Positions 12,065 to 20,245 of a stretch of DNA of 64,000 bases are shown here, piece by piece. The position numbers were made by a program, and so were the translations under genes. The DNA is from an uncultured Lachnospiraceae bacterium (lineage in GTDB: Bacteria > Bacillota > Clostridia > Lachnospirales > Lachnospiraceae), in the NCBI GenBank assembly GCA_947627365.1, contig CANQVT010000001.1, positions 1 to 64,000 on the forward strand. Direction: 5' to 3'. Below the pieces are notes generated by a model. The model was not told where the DNA came from. It did no database searches and saw nothing but the letters and a program-made list of their open reading frames with translations. Every line of letters begins with the position of its first letter. Position 1 is the stretch's first letter.

Positions 12065-12694
12065 CTATTTCGTACCGAAAATGCGGTCTCCCGCATCGCC
12101 GAGTCCGGGCACGATATAGCCGTGCTCATTCAGCCGCTCATCCTTCGCGCCGATGTACAGATCGACGTCCGGGTGTTTCTCCTGCATAGCGGCGATTCCC
12201 TCCGGCGCGGCTATGATACACATGAAATGAATCTTCTTGATCCCTTTATCCTTCAGCATCTGGATCGCCGCCACGGCAGAGCCTCCCGTCGCCAGCATGG
12301 GATCCACTACAAAGACCTCACGCTCCCCGCAGTCGCCCGGCAGCTTGCAGTAATACTCGACCGGCTTCAGCGTCTGGGGATCGCGGTAGAGTCCGATGTG
12401 CCCCACCTTCGCGGACGGGATCATCGCCAGCATGCCGTCCACCATGCCGATCCCGGCCCGGAGGATCGGGATCACGGCAAGCTTCTTTCCCTGCAGCTCC
12501 TTCGCCGTCGTCTTGCAAATGGGCGTCTCGATCTCCACGTCCTGCAGCTTCAGATCTCTGGTCGCCTCATAGCACATGAGCATCGCAATCTCGCTGATAA
12601 TCTGGCGAAAATCCCGGGAGCCGGTCTCTTTTCTCCGGATGATCCCGATCTTGTGCTGAATCAGCGGGTGATCCATAACGGTAATTTTTGACAT
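12065..12694 (-). CDS. upp: Uracil phosphoribosyltransferase
   Basis: UPRTase converts uracil and PRPP to UMP in pyrimidine salvage. The 209-residue protein begins [15 protein letters not shown] and carries the PRPP-binding loop [11 protein letters not shown] and the uracil-binding C-terminal segment [17 protein letters not shown]. An upstream in-frame ATG at 12715 would add seven residues, but AAGGAGG lies inside that extension at the right distance from ATG 12694, so the shorter start is chosen. The preceding gene ends 18 bases upstream. Confidence 0.97.
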   Translation of the reverse strand: MSKITVMDHPLIQHKIGIIRRKETGSRDFRQIISEIAMLMCYEATRDLKLQDVEIETPICKTTAKELQGKKLAVIPILRAGIGMVDGMLAMIPSAKVGHIGLYRDPQTLKPVEYYCKLPGDCGEREVFVVDPMLATGGSAVAAIQMLKDKGIKKIHFMCIIAAPEGIAAMQEKHPDVDLYIGAKDERLNEHGYIVPGLGDAGDRIFGTK

Positions 12695-12711
12695 GACAAA
12701 TTCCTCCTTTT

Positions 12712-13602
12712 TCATGAGTGTAATTCGTTGCGCAGCTCCCTGATATAGCGCGGATCCGTGCCGCAGCAGCCGCCGACGATCTGCGCGCCTGCGTTGACCA
12801 GACGCAGCATGGACGCCGCAAACTGCTCCGGTCCCATGCTGTAATGCGCCATCCCCTGCTCGTCCATGGTCGGCATTCCGGCGTTCGGCTTCGCGATGAC
12901 CGGAATCCGCGCGACCGCCTTCATAGACGCCACCACAGACTCAAGCTGATCCGGCCCCACCGAGCAGTTCAGCCCGGCCGCAGCCGCGCCCATCTCCTGC
13001 AGCGTCTCCACCAGCTCAACCGCGTTGCCGCCGAACAGCGCGTTCCCATCCGCCTCCAGCGTCAGCGTACACATCACCGGAAGATCACAGACCGACTGCG
13101 CCGCGTCGAGAATCACCTGTGCCTCCTCGACGCTCATCAGCGTTTCTGCTCCGATTAGGTCAACGCCCGCGTCAGCAAGCACGCGAATCTGCTCACAATA
13201 TACCTCGTACAGTTCATGGTACGTGATATCCCCGCGCGGCTCCAACATCTTCCCTGTCGTAGTGACGTCCCCCGCCACGTATACACGACCGCCTGTCTTT
13301 GCCTCATCGACTGTTTTCCTCGTGAGTCTGACAAGCTCGGTATTCAGCCCCACAAGTCTGTCCTGCAACCCATGCATTGCCAGACTGATGCGATTGGCCG
13401 AGAAGGTCGGCGCGTAGATAATCCTGCTGCCCGCCTCCGCATACGCGCGCTGCAGCCTGACGATGATCTCCGGGTGCTCCAGCACCCACTGCTCCGTGCA
13501 TACGCCGACCGGCATCCCGGCCTTTCGCAGATTGGAACCTGTCGCGCCATCCATCAGGACAACGCCCTGCTCTGTTAATTCTTTGAATTCCTGTTTTGTC
13601 AT
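12712..13602 (-). CDS. Homocysteine S-methyltransferase family protein
   Basis: The 296-residue product is a stand-alone Hcy-binding TIM barrel. It has the start motif MDGATGSNL, the first zinc ligand in LNCSVGP (about residue 207) and the paired cysteines in GGCCGTDP (about 274). Such enzymes move a methyl group to homocysteine to make methionine, or serve as the first domain of cobalamin-dependent MetH. No cobalamin domain is attached here and no metF or metH lies alongside, so donor and physiological role are open. ATG follows GAGGG. Confidence 0.88.
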   Translation of the reverse strand: MTKQEFKELTEQGVVLMDGATGSNLRKAGMPVGVCTEQWVLEHPEIIVRLQRAYAEAGSRIIYAPTFSANRISLAMHGLQDRLVGLNTELVRLTRKTVDEAKTGGRVYVAGDVTTTGKMLEPRGDITYHELYEVYCEQIRVLADAGVDLIGAETLMSVEEAQVILDAAQSVCDLPVMCTLTLEADGNALFGGNAVELVETLQEMGAAAAGLNCSVGPDQLESVVASMKAVARIPVIAKPNAGMPTMDEQGMAHYSMGPEQFAASMLRLVNAGAQIVGGCCGTDPRYIRELRNELHS

Positions 13603-13619
13603 AATAAAACCCTCATTTG

Positions 13620-14117
13620 TCAGACTACCAGACTGTAGTTTTCAATGTCAAGAAACCGCCCGAATTTCATGCCGACCTCGCGGATCGTCCCGCAAAACGC
13701 AAAGCCGAAGCGCTTATGCAATCGAACGCTGGCCTCGTTGCCCGCCGTGATGACCGACACGACGGTGTGCGTGCGCTCGTCCCTGCGCGCCTCTGCAAGG
13801 ATCGCCTCCATCAGAGCGGTCGCGACGCCTTTCCGCCGGTCGCCCGGTGCAATGTAGACGGACAATTCCACCGTGCTTTTGTATGCTTCCTTCTCCCGGT
13901 AATCGGACAGGCTTGCGTAACCGGCGACATGTCCGTCTATCTCAGCCGCCAGCAGCGGATGATTCTCCACATTGTGCGCGTCAAACCACAGCTCCCATTG
14001 TGTCAGATCCTTTGGCTGCAGATCGAGCGTCGCCACCCCGTGCTCCACCTCATAATTATAGATGTCCAAAAGCGCCTGCAGATCTCTGCGCTCAGCTTTT
14101 CGTATTTTCAGATCCAA
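13620..14117 (-). CDS. GNAT family N-acetyltransferase (PAT-like)
   Basis: The 165-residue protein shows the GNAT fold: IRKAERRDLQALLDIYN at the N-terminus, acetyl-CoA loop VYIAPGDRRKGVATALM in the middle and RLHKRFGFAFCGTIREVG near the end. This pattern is closest to phosphinothricin/methionine sulfoximine acetyltransferases. The chosen start is TTG at 14115-14117, preceded by GAGGGAG; longer readings overlap sfp and add an arginine-rich stretch with no family similarity. The substrate cannot be read from sequence. Confidence 0.85.
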   Translation of the reverse strand: MDLKIRKAERRDLQALLDIYNYEVEHGVATLDLQPKDLTQWELWFDAHNVENHPLLAAEIDGHVAGYASLSDYREKEAYKSTVELSVYIAPGDRRKGVATALMEAILAEARRDERTHTVVSVITAGNEASVRLHKRFGFAFCGTIREVGMKFGRFLDIENYSLVV

Positions 14118-14145
14118 CTTTTCTCCCTCTTCCCCGGTCGATTTT

Positions 14146-14826
14146 TCATCTGCGCAGCGCCTCGCAGACCGCAAGCGTATAATTCTCCTGCTCACAGATC
14201 CCGCATTCCACAGAGTCGACCGTTCTGTAAACAAGTCTCCCCGGCTCTGTTTCAATCGGCAGCAGCGATACAAAATTCGCCTTGTCCATCCCGTAGCCGA
14301 GCCCGCGTCCGTCCTGCTTCACAAAGGCCTCCTTCAGAGACCACAAAAAGCGAAACTGCCTGATGCGAAGCTTGTCCTCCATCTGCGTAAGAAGCCTGTA
14401 TTCCTCCGGATGGCAAACTTTTTTGATTAAGCCGTCCTTCGGATGAAATTTCCGCTCCACATCGATCCCGACGGGCACTGTCCCGACAATGCAAGCGTAC
14501 GCCGTCCCGCAATGGCTGAGATTGAACTGTATCTCGGGATGCGCCGCGCTGTAGGGCTTTCCCTGCCCGTCACGCCGAATGTCAAGCTGCCCAAACGTAT
14601 ATCCAAACTGCTCCTCAACGACCTGTCCAAGCAGCAGCCAGGCAAGGACTCGCTGTCGGCTTACCTCCCATTTCCGGCCTTGCGTCCAGCCATCCGGAAG
14701 CTGCAGGGGCAATGTCTTCGCCTGCTCCTGCAGCGCGCGGTCGCCTGCCGGATCGCAGCTGTCCGCCTCAAGGCCGCCTATATATCCCGACTTATCATAT
14801 TCCCGCACGTAAATTTTACTGTTCAT
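14146..14826 (-). CDS. sfp: 4'-phosphopantetheinyl transferase (Sfp type)
   Basis: Sfp-type enzymes load phosphopantetheine from CoA onto acyl or peptidyl carrier proteins. Diagnostic motifs are FNLSHCG, VGIDVER (magnesium ligands) and the FLWSLKEAFVKQDGRGLG block. The start is uncertain: ATG 14826 gives 226 residues, while GTG 14862 adds twelve and overlaps the sigK stop as GTGA. A four-codon frame (14848-14834, MVYS) with a good binding site ends just before ATG 14826, so re-initiation is possible. No polyketide or peptide synthetase is nearby, so the target may be a housekeeping carrier protein. Confidence 0.88.
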   Translation of the reverse strand: MNSKIYVREYDKSGYIGGLEADSCDPAGDRALQEQAKTLPLQLPDGWTQGRKWEVSRQRVLAWLLLGQVVEEQFGYTFGQLDIRRDGQGKPYSAAHPEIQFNLSHCGTAYACIVGTVPVGIDVERKFHPKDGLIKKVCHPEEYRLLTQMEDKLRIRQFRFLWSLKEAFVKQDGRGLGYGMDKANFVSLLPIETEPGRLVYRTVDSVECGICEQENYTLAVCEALRR

Positions 14827-14858
14827 GCTTATGAGTATACCATCTTTTCTCTTTCCTG

Positions 14859-15497
14859 TCACCCTTCCAGATCATATCTGTGAAACTCCGCACGCAGTTT
14901 CTCCAGCGCCTTCTTCTCGATCCTCGACACATAGGAACGGCTGATCCCCAAAGACGCGGCGATCTCCCTCTGCGTCCGCTCCCTTTTTCCGCAAAGCCCA
15001 TAGCGTTCACAGATCACCTGAAGCTCGCGCTCGTCCAGCACATCCGCCAGACATTTTTGTAAATGCCGGATGTTCTTCTGCGTCTCGAGGTTCTCCACGA
15101 CGTCCACCGGCTCGCTCTCAAGCACATCCATGATCTGAAGCTCGCGCCCTTCCTGATCGATCCCGATCTTCTCGTACATAGATACCTCGCGCGTCAGCTT
15201 CTTGCGTGAACGGAGCATCATGAGCAGCTCGTTCTCGATGCAACGAGCCGCATACGTGGCCAGACGATTGTTTTTCTCACTGTCAAACGTCATCACAGCC
15301 TTGATCAGTCCAACGATCCCTATCGAGATCAGGTCGTCCGTATCATGCTCCGGCGCCTGATATTTTTTCGCGACATGCGCAACCAGCCTTAGATTGTGCT
15401 CGATCAGCAGATTCCGGGCTGCCGTATCTCCTCCCTTGTAACGTTCCAGATAATATTTCTCTTCCTCCGGAGAAAGCGGCTTTTTAAATGTTTTCAA
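14859..15497 (-). CDS. sigK: Sporulation sigma factor SigK
   Basis: The 212-residue sigma-70 family protein has region 2 with DDLISIGIVGLIKAVMTFD and region 4 with RTQREIAASLGISRSYVSRIEKKAL. The start KKPLSPEEEKYYLERYKGGD matches mature SigK, the late mother-cell sigma factor. There is no long pro-sequence, and the gene is not interrupted by a skin element. The start is TTG at 15495-15497 with GAGGTG upstream. SigE/SigF/SigG are related, but spacing and length fit SigK best. Its presence indicates endospore formation. Confidence 0.9.
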   Translation of the reverse strand: MKTFKKPLSPEEEKYYLERYKGGDTAARNLLIEHNLRLVAHVAKKYQAPEHDTDDLISIGIVGLIKAVMTFDSEKNNRLATYAARCIENELLMMLRSRKKLTREVSMYEKIGIDQEGRELQIMDVLESEPVDVVENLETQKNIRHLQKCLADVLDERELQVICERYGLCGKRERTQREIAASLGISRSYVSRIEKKALEKLRAEFHRYDLEG

Positions 15498-15556
15498 AAA
15501 AGCACCTCTAAGCGGTTTTATGATATCTTATGATACCAACCGCCCAAAAGTGCTTT
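15497..15556. promoter_or_regulatory. Nested inverted repeat at the sigK start
   Basis: AAAAGCAC and GTGCTTTT flank an inner pair GCGGTT/AACCGC, which itself encloses TATGATATCTTATGATA. The structure overlaps the sigK ribosome binding site, so folding could limit translation. Function is inference. Confidence 0.5.
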
Positions 15557-15571
15557 TCCACCATTTTATAT

Positions 15572-15606
15572 TTGTATGTCAGGAATGTCCGATTTAGGAC
15601 ATACAA
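15572..15606. promoter_or_regulatory. Inverted repeat between sigK and higA
   Basis: TTGTATGTC and GACATACAA, 17 bases apart, enclose a second pair ATGTCC/GGACAT. The half-site TATGTC/GACATA is also the core of the operator at 16317-16336 in the toxin-antitoxin promoter. It lies about 75-110 bases upstream of sigK. Confidence 0.5.
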
Positions 15607-15658
15607 TCTGCTATTTCCCGAGATACTCCGTACATCCACCGAAAGCAAACGAGACACT

Positions 15659-15946
15659 TCATCTCTGCGCCTTAGGAAGAAACTCCACCTTCAGACGCAT
15701 TCCAAGCCCCTCTGCCAGCCTCTTTAGCATATTCAGGCTGGGATTTCTCGTACCGTTCTCAATCCGACTGATGTCTGCCTGTGTGATCCCCGTCCTTCTG
15801 GCCAACTCCTCCTGTGTCATATTCTGCTGCTTTCTGGCGCCGATCATCGCGCGAATCACATCAAACTCCGGTTCAAGGGCATCGTATTCCCGACGCACCT
15901 CAGGATCATTCAGCAGTTCCTGTCTGAATTCTCTGAAATCACTCAT
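15659..15946 (-). CDS. higA: HigA-like Xre-family antitoxin
   Basis: The 95-residue protein has a helix-turn-helix domain at about residues 38-85 (TQEELARRTGITQADISRIENG...NMLKRLAEGLG), typical of HigA antitoxins that repress their own promoter. Its ATG overlaps the reading frame of the upstream toxin, as in normal higBA pairs, and it is preceded by GAGGAGGAAG. The antitoxin is intact while its toxin is frameshifted, so it may now act only as a repressor. Confidence 0.85.
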   Translation of the reverse strand: MSDFREFRQELLNDPEVRREYDALEPEFDVIRAMIGARKQQNMTQEELARRTGITQADISRIENGTRNPSLNMLKRLAEGLGMRLKVEFLPKAQR

Positions 15947-16294
15947 CTATCTTCCTCCTCTCATAATCCTTTCGATACTTCTTAGCCAACAGGATTTCGC
16001 TTCTCGGCGTCTTCTGCTGTTTCTTCGTAAAACCGTTTGTCAGTATTATCTTTTCCCTGATGAGAAAAAATACAGCACTCGAACAATATCTGATCCATGC
16101 TTTGCGCGAATCTCAAAAATGCCGCCATCCAGGTGTTCCGAATACGGAAATCTTGCGCCTGGGCCGTATTCCTCCAGTATATCAAAAATGCGGAGTAACT
16201 TCGCTTTCATCTTCGCATCCAGTGTCAGGATGAAATCTTTCGCAGGCTCCGCATAGTTCTCTTTCGTATAGAATTCAATAAAATACTTATCCAC
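15939..16294 (-). pseudogene. higB: HigB/RelE-type toxin, frameshifted
   Basis: From GTG 16294 (after AAAGG) the frame encodes a RelE-superfamily mRNA interferase: YFIEFYTKENYAEPAKDF, then GIFEIRAKHGSDIVRVLYFF. It then hits TAA just after a run of four A on the coding strand (16051-16054). One more base in that run restores the frame into IILTNGFTKKQQKTPRSEI and on to a TGA at 15939 that overlaps higA, the expected end of a HigB protein. The restored protein would have 118 residues. It reads as a one-base deletion, so the toxin should lack its C-terminal third. Confidence 0.85.
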
Positions 16295-16313
16295 TTTTTC
16301 CTTTCTTGCCTTG

Positions 16314-16342
16314 ATTATATGTCTTATCAGACATATTGTCAA
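16314..16342 (-). promoter_or_regulatory. Consensus promoter with embedded operator for higBA
   Basis: On the minus strand TTGACA and TATAAT are both perfect and separated by exactly 17 bases. The spacer is filled by the inverted repeat ATATGTCT-TATC-AGACATAT (16317-16336), an obvious binding site for the HigA-type repressor. Transcription would start about 12 bases before the GTG start of the toxin. Confidence 0.88.
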
Positions 16343-16475
16343 GGACTTTTTCTTTATATTACAACTTTTTTATATAATTTGCAACTTATTTTTTATTTTT
16401 ATTATTCTTAAATACAATAAAAGTTTTATATTTGTGAAAGAAATCAGGAACTTTTTCTACGCAAAATTTCCCGTC

Positions 16476-16515
16476 AAAAAGCGCCTTCGGACCTGCCGTC
16501 CGAAAGCGCCTTTTC
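16476..16515 (-). terminator. Terminator after livF (possibly bidirectional)
   Basis: GCGC(C)TTCGGAC and GTCCGAA(A)GCGC form a long stem around CTGCC, flanked by A5 on one side and T4 on the other, so it can act on both strands. It lies about 60 bases past livF. The rest of the AT-rich spacer 16343-16573 shows no gene. Confidence 0.85.
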
Positions 16516-16573
16516 TATTTTTACCCATTGGTCTGTCTGCGAAGTTCATCTCCGCACATCTTTGCATTTCCCA

Positions 16574-17272
16574 TCATTTCCCGAGATACGCTGCGCGCAC
16601 CTGCTCGTTCACCAAAAGCTCCGCCCCTGTTCCGGTCATCGTGATGCTGCCGGTCTCCATGACGTAGCCGACATCCGCTGTGCGCAGCGCCATATTCGCA
16701 TTCTGCTCAATCAACAGGATCGTCACGCCCTGCCTGTTGATCTCCTTGATGATGTCAAAAATTCCCTTCACGATCAACGGTGCAAGGCCGAGCGACGGCT
16801 CATCCATCATGATCAGCTTCGGCCGGCTCATCAGCGCGCGCGCGACCGCGAGCATCTGCTGCTCGCCGCCGGAGAGCGTGCCGCCCGGCTGCCAGTGACG
16901 CTCCTTCAGGCGCGGAAACAGGTCGTAAACCCAGTTCAGATCGTCGGTAAGGTTGTCCTTGCGCATGTAAGCGCCGATCTTCAGGTTCTCCAGCACGGTC
17001 AGATCCGGAAAGATCTTGCGACCCTCCGGGACGAGCGTGATGCCCTTCGCCACAATCTCGTTCGTGTCCTTGCCAGTGATGTTTTCGCCCATAAACTCGA
17101 TCGTCCCGGAAGCTGGCTTCACAAGTGAGACGATCGAGCGCAGCGTCGTAGATTTGCCTGCGCCGTTCGCGCCAATCAGCGTGACGATGCTCTTCTCCGG
17201 CACCTCAAAGCTGATCCCCTTGACGGCCTCAATGCCGCCGTAATTGACTTTCAGATCGTTTACCTTAAGCAT
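16574..17272 (-). CDS. livF: Branched-chain amino acid ABC transporter ATPase LivF
   Basis: The 232-residue ATPase has Walker A GANGAGKSTT near residue 37, signature LSGGEQQMLAVARAL near 136 and Walker B LIMMDEPSLGLAP. With LivG it powers uptake by the LivHM channel. ATG 17272 follows GGGGGTGAG; a GTG six bases upstream (17278) is the alternative. Either way it overlaps the end of livG. It is the last gene of the livKHMGF operon. Confidence 0.95.
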   Translation of the reverse strand: MLKVNDLKVNYGGIEAVKGISFEVPEKSIVTLIGANGAGKSTTLRSIVSLVKPASGTIEFMGENITGKDTNEIVAKGITLVPEGRKIFPDLTVLENLKIGAYMRKDNLTDDLNWVYDLFPRLKERHWQPGGTLSGGEQQMLAVARALMSRPKLIMMDEPSLGLAPLIVKGIFDIIKEINRQGVTILLIEQNANMALRTADVGYVMETGSITMTGTGAELLVNEQVRAAYLGK

Positions 17273-18107
17273 CCTCACTCACCCCCAGATAAGCGTCTAT
17301 GACCCGCTGATCGTTCTGGATTTCCTCCGGCGTTCCCTGCGCGAGCAGCTTGCCAAAATCCAGCACATACAGGCGATCCGAAATCTGCATGACCAAATCC
17401 ATGTGATGCTCAATGATGAAAATCGTCAGCTTATACTCGTCGCGGATCTGCCGGATAAAATCTGCCAGCTCCTGCGTCTCCTGCGGGTTCATGCCCGCGG
17501 CCGGCTCGTCGAGCAGCAGAAGCTTCGGCTCTGTCGCCAGCGCGCGCGCAATCTCGAGGCGGCGCTGAATGCCGTACGGCAGGGAGCCCGCGATCTCGTC
17601 CTTCAAATGGTCGAGGTGCTGCATTTTCAGAAGCTCCAGCGTCTCCTCGCGCATCCGCTTTTCCTCCGCGTGGTTCAGGCGGAACGTCGCGGTCAGCAAA
17701 TTCTGCTTCGCGCGCATGTGCTTCGCGATCAGAACGTTCTCAAACACGGTCATCGAAGAAAACAGACGGATATTCTGGAACGTGCGCGCGATCCCCGCTT
17801 TCGTGATCTTGTCCGGCGTCGGCACCACGCGCTTCGTGTATCTTCCGCCGTTCTCGCCGATGTAGGTCTTTTTCATCCTGCCGTGCGGATAGCTCTCCAC
17901 AAGCTCTTTTCCGTAAAACGACACCCGGCCGTTCGTCGGCTCGTACACGCCGGTGATGCAGTTGAACGCGGTCGTCTTCCCTGCGCCGTTCGGCCCGATC
18001 AACGCCACGATCTCGCCCTCGTTCACCTCGAGGGAAAGGTTGTCTACCGCCACCACGCCGCCGAATTGCATGGTGACGTCTTCTACCCGGAGGACATTCG
18101 TACTCAT
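17265..18107 (-). CDS. livG: Branched-chain amino acid ABC transporter ATPase LivG
   Basis: The 280-residue ATPase shows Walker A GPNGAGKTTAFN, a LivG-type insertion after it, and PYGIQRRLEIARALATEPKLLLLDEPAAGMN covering signature and Walker B; the degenerate signature is usual for LivG. It overlaps livM as ATGA at 18104-18107, so translation is coupled. Confidence 0.95.
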   Translation of the reverse strand: MSTNVLRVEDVTMQFGGVVAVDNLSLEVNEGEIVALIGPNGAGKTTAFNCITGVYEPTNGRVSFYGKELVESYPHGRMKKTYIGENGGRYTKRVVPTPDKITKAGIARTFQNIRLFSSMTVFENVLIAKHMRAKQNLLTATFRLNHAEEKRMREETLELLKMQHLDHLKDEIAGSLPYGIQRRLEIARALATEPKLLLLDEPAAGMNPQETQELADFIRQIRDEYKLTIFIIEHHMDLVMQISDRLYVLDFGKLLAQGTPEEIQNDQRVIDAYLGVSEDA

Positions 18108-19171
18108 GACTTTACCTCCTTCTTTTTACCCAGGTTCCTGAAGAACCTGCAGATCCCGTCAATCGAAAATTCGTGGTCTCCCATGATCCCCTTGCGGGCG
18201 AACAGCACGATCAACATGATGATGACGGAGAACACAACCTTGCGGAAGCCGGCGCGCAGGAAAGGCACCTTAAAGTTTCCGATCGTCATCTCGCTGTCCA
18301 GGAAGCGCAGCCACCACTCGGAGGACGCGATGAACAGAAACGACGCGATGCAGCTTCCGGTCACCGATCCGAGGCCGCCGATCACAACGATCAGCAGGAT
18401 CTCGTAAGTCATCGCTGACTTGAACGCCGCCGCCTGAATCGAGCCCTGATACATGGCGAGCAGACCGCCGCCGATCCCCGCGAAAAAGGAAGAAACACAG
18501 AAAGACATTCTCTTGTGCTTCGCCAGATTGATGCCCATCGCCTCCGCGGCGACCTCGTCGTCACGGATCGCGCGGAACGCGCGCCCGTAGGATGAATGGA
18601 TCATCAGCACAATGATCCCGATGCAGATCGCGGAAGCAATGAAAGGAAACAGCGTAGAATTAAACGTCGGGTATTTGCGCAGCATATTCGAACCGTTCGT
18701 GATCACGCCAAGCTTGTCCCACTGGAAGAACGCGCGGATAATCTCCGCAAAGCCGAGCGTCGCGATCGCCAGATAGTCGCTCTTCAGGCGGAGCACCGGA
18801 AGTCCGATCAGCCACGCAAACAGCAGCGCCGCAAGCCCGGAGGCCAGCAGTCCCACAAGCATCGGAACAGAAAAATTGATGATGCCGCCGTCAAAATACA
18901 TATATACCGAACCGCGCGCCTCCACCGGAATCGTCAGAACCGCGTACGCGTACGCTCCGACCAGCATAAAGCCCGCCTGTCCCAGCGAAAACAGTCCGGT
19001 GAAGCCGTTCAGCAGGTTCATGGACACCGCGACCAGCGAGTAGATGCAGCCCTTCTTCAGCACCATCAGCGCAATATGCGTCGGGGGAAGCTGTTTTTCA
19101 AGGATCACAATTGCGAGAATCGCCGCCAGAAGAAGCAGCGCCCCAAGGATCATATTTCTCTTTTTTCCCAT
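18104..19171 (-). CDS. livM: Branched-chain amino acid ABC permease LivM
   Basis: The 355-residue membrane protein has about nine hydrophobic segments and the LivM-type coupling region RAIRDDEVAAEAMGINLAKHK. It has a LivM-specific N-terminal extension and a longer basic C-tail (GKKKEVKS). ATG follows GGGGAGG. It pairs with LivH, whose stop lies 15 bases upstream. Confidence 0.94.
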   Translation of the reverse strand: MGKKRNMILGALLLLAAILAIVILEKQLPPTHIALMVLKKGCIYSLVAVSMNLLNGFTGLFSLGQAGFMLVGAYAYAVLTIPVEARGSVYMYFDGGIINFSVPMLVGLLASGLAALLFAWLIGLPVLRLKSDYLAIATLGFAEIIRAFFQWDKLGVITNGSNMLRKYPTFNSTLFPFIASAICIGIIVLMIHSSYGRAFRAIRDDEVAAEAMGINLAKHKRMSFCVSSFFAGIGGGLLAMYQGSIQAAAFKSAMTYEILLIVVIGGLGSVTGSCIASFLFIASSEWWLRFLDSEMTIGNFKVPFLRAGFRKVVFSVIIMLIVLFARKGIMGDHEFSIDGICRFFRNLGKKKEVKS

Positions 19172-19186
19172 AGATACCGCCTCCCC

Positions 19187-20071
19187 TCAGACCTTATCCG
19201 TCGCACCCTCGCCGAACAAACCGGTCGGCTTGACGATCAGGATGACGATCAAAAGCGCAAACGTGAACGCGTCCGAAAACGTCGTCCACCCGAGGCCCTT
19301 GATGATGTTTTCACAGATACCGATGATAAACGCGCCGATCACCGCGCCGGGGATCGAACCAATACCGCCGAACACAGCCGCGACAAACGCCTTCAATCCG
19401 GGCATCGCGCCGGAAGTCGGCACCACGGACGCGTAGTTTGTAAAATAAAGTACTGATCCGATCGCCGCCAGAAGCGAGCCGATCAGGAAGGTCATACTGA
19501 TGACATTGTCCACCTTGATCCCCATCAGGCGGCTCGTCTCGAAATCGTTCGCCGCCGCGCGCATGCCCATGCCGATCTTCGTGTGGTTGATCAACTGCAT
19601 CAGGGCAAACACGAGGATGATCGTCAAAATCGGCGTCACGACCGTCACCATCTTCGTGGTGGCCGACCCGATCTGAATCGTGTCAGAGATAAACGGGATG
19701 GCCGGATAAGTCTGCGCCAGGCCGCCCGTGACGTAAAGCGCCAGGTTCTGCAGCAGGTAGGACACGCCGATCGCGGAGATCATGACCGACATACGCGGCG
19801 CGTTCCGCAGCGGCTTGTACGCAACACGCTCCACTGCCAGTCCGAGCACGACCGTGACGATGAGCGTCAGCGGAATCGACACATACAGCGGCATCGTCGT
19901 TGTGGCATACACCGTCACGAGCGCCGCCACCATAAAGATATCGCCGTGCGCAAAGTTGATCAGCCTCAGAATACCGTAGACCATCGTGTAACCGATCGCG
20001 ATCAGGGCATACTGTCCGCCGACGGAAATCCCTGCCAGGAGATAAGGCAGGTTCTTGTTGATAAAATCCAT
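19187..20071 (-). CDS. livH: Branched-chain amino acid ABC permease LivH
   Basis: The 294-residue permease has about eight membrane segments, the LivH start LLAGISVGGQYALIAIGYTMVYGILRLINFAHG and the coupling loop MRAAANDFETSRLMGIKVDNVI. ATG 20071 is chosen because GGAAGGAG precedes it; an ATG at 20116 would add fifteen poorly conserved residues. It is separated from livK by 174 bases that include a terminator-like hairpin. Confidence 0.94.
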   Translation of the reverse strand: MDFINKNLPYLLAGISVGGQYALIAIGYTMVYGILRLINFAHGDIFMVAALVTVYATTTMPLYVSIPLTLIVTVVLGLAVERVAYKPLRNAPRMSVMISAIGVSYLLQNLALYVTGGLAQTYPAIPFISDTIQIGSATTKMVTVVTPILTIILVFALMQLINHTKIGMGMRAAANDFETSRLMGIKVDNVISMTFLIGSLLAAIGSVLYFTNYASVVPTSGAMPGLKAFVAAVFGGIGSIPGAVIGAFIIGICENIIKGLGWTTFSDAFTFALLIVILIVKPTGLFGEGATDKV

Positions 20072-20198
20072 ACCGGAACTCCTTCCTATATACTGATAGA
20101 AAATAGAATCCTGCATCTCTCATGCAACATCAGACTGTCAGATCAATTTGTCGTCTGCCATTGCATGGAGACCGGGCTTTTACAGTAAATAGTAAAGA

Positions 20199-20222
20199 AG
20201 AGGCTGCGTTTTTGCAGCCTCT
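20199..20222 (-). terminator. Attenuating hairpin between livK and livH
   Basis: AGAGGCTGC and GCAGCCTCT form a perfect 9-bp stem around six bases, followed by TCTTT on the minus strand. The T tract is weak, so partial read-through into livHMGF is expected; this is a common way to give more binding protein than membrane subunits. Confidence 0.75.
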
Positions 20223-20245
20223 CCTGCTCTGCTTTGTATGATTTC

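Noticed and set aside
16045-16060. Programmed -1 frameshift in the higB toxin gene
   Set aside because: The sequence GGGAAAAG does not give a standard X-XXY-YYZ slippery heptamer in the right phase and no stimulatory hairpin follows closely; a one-base deletion is simpler.
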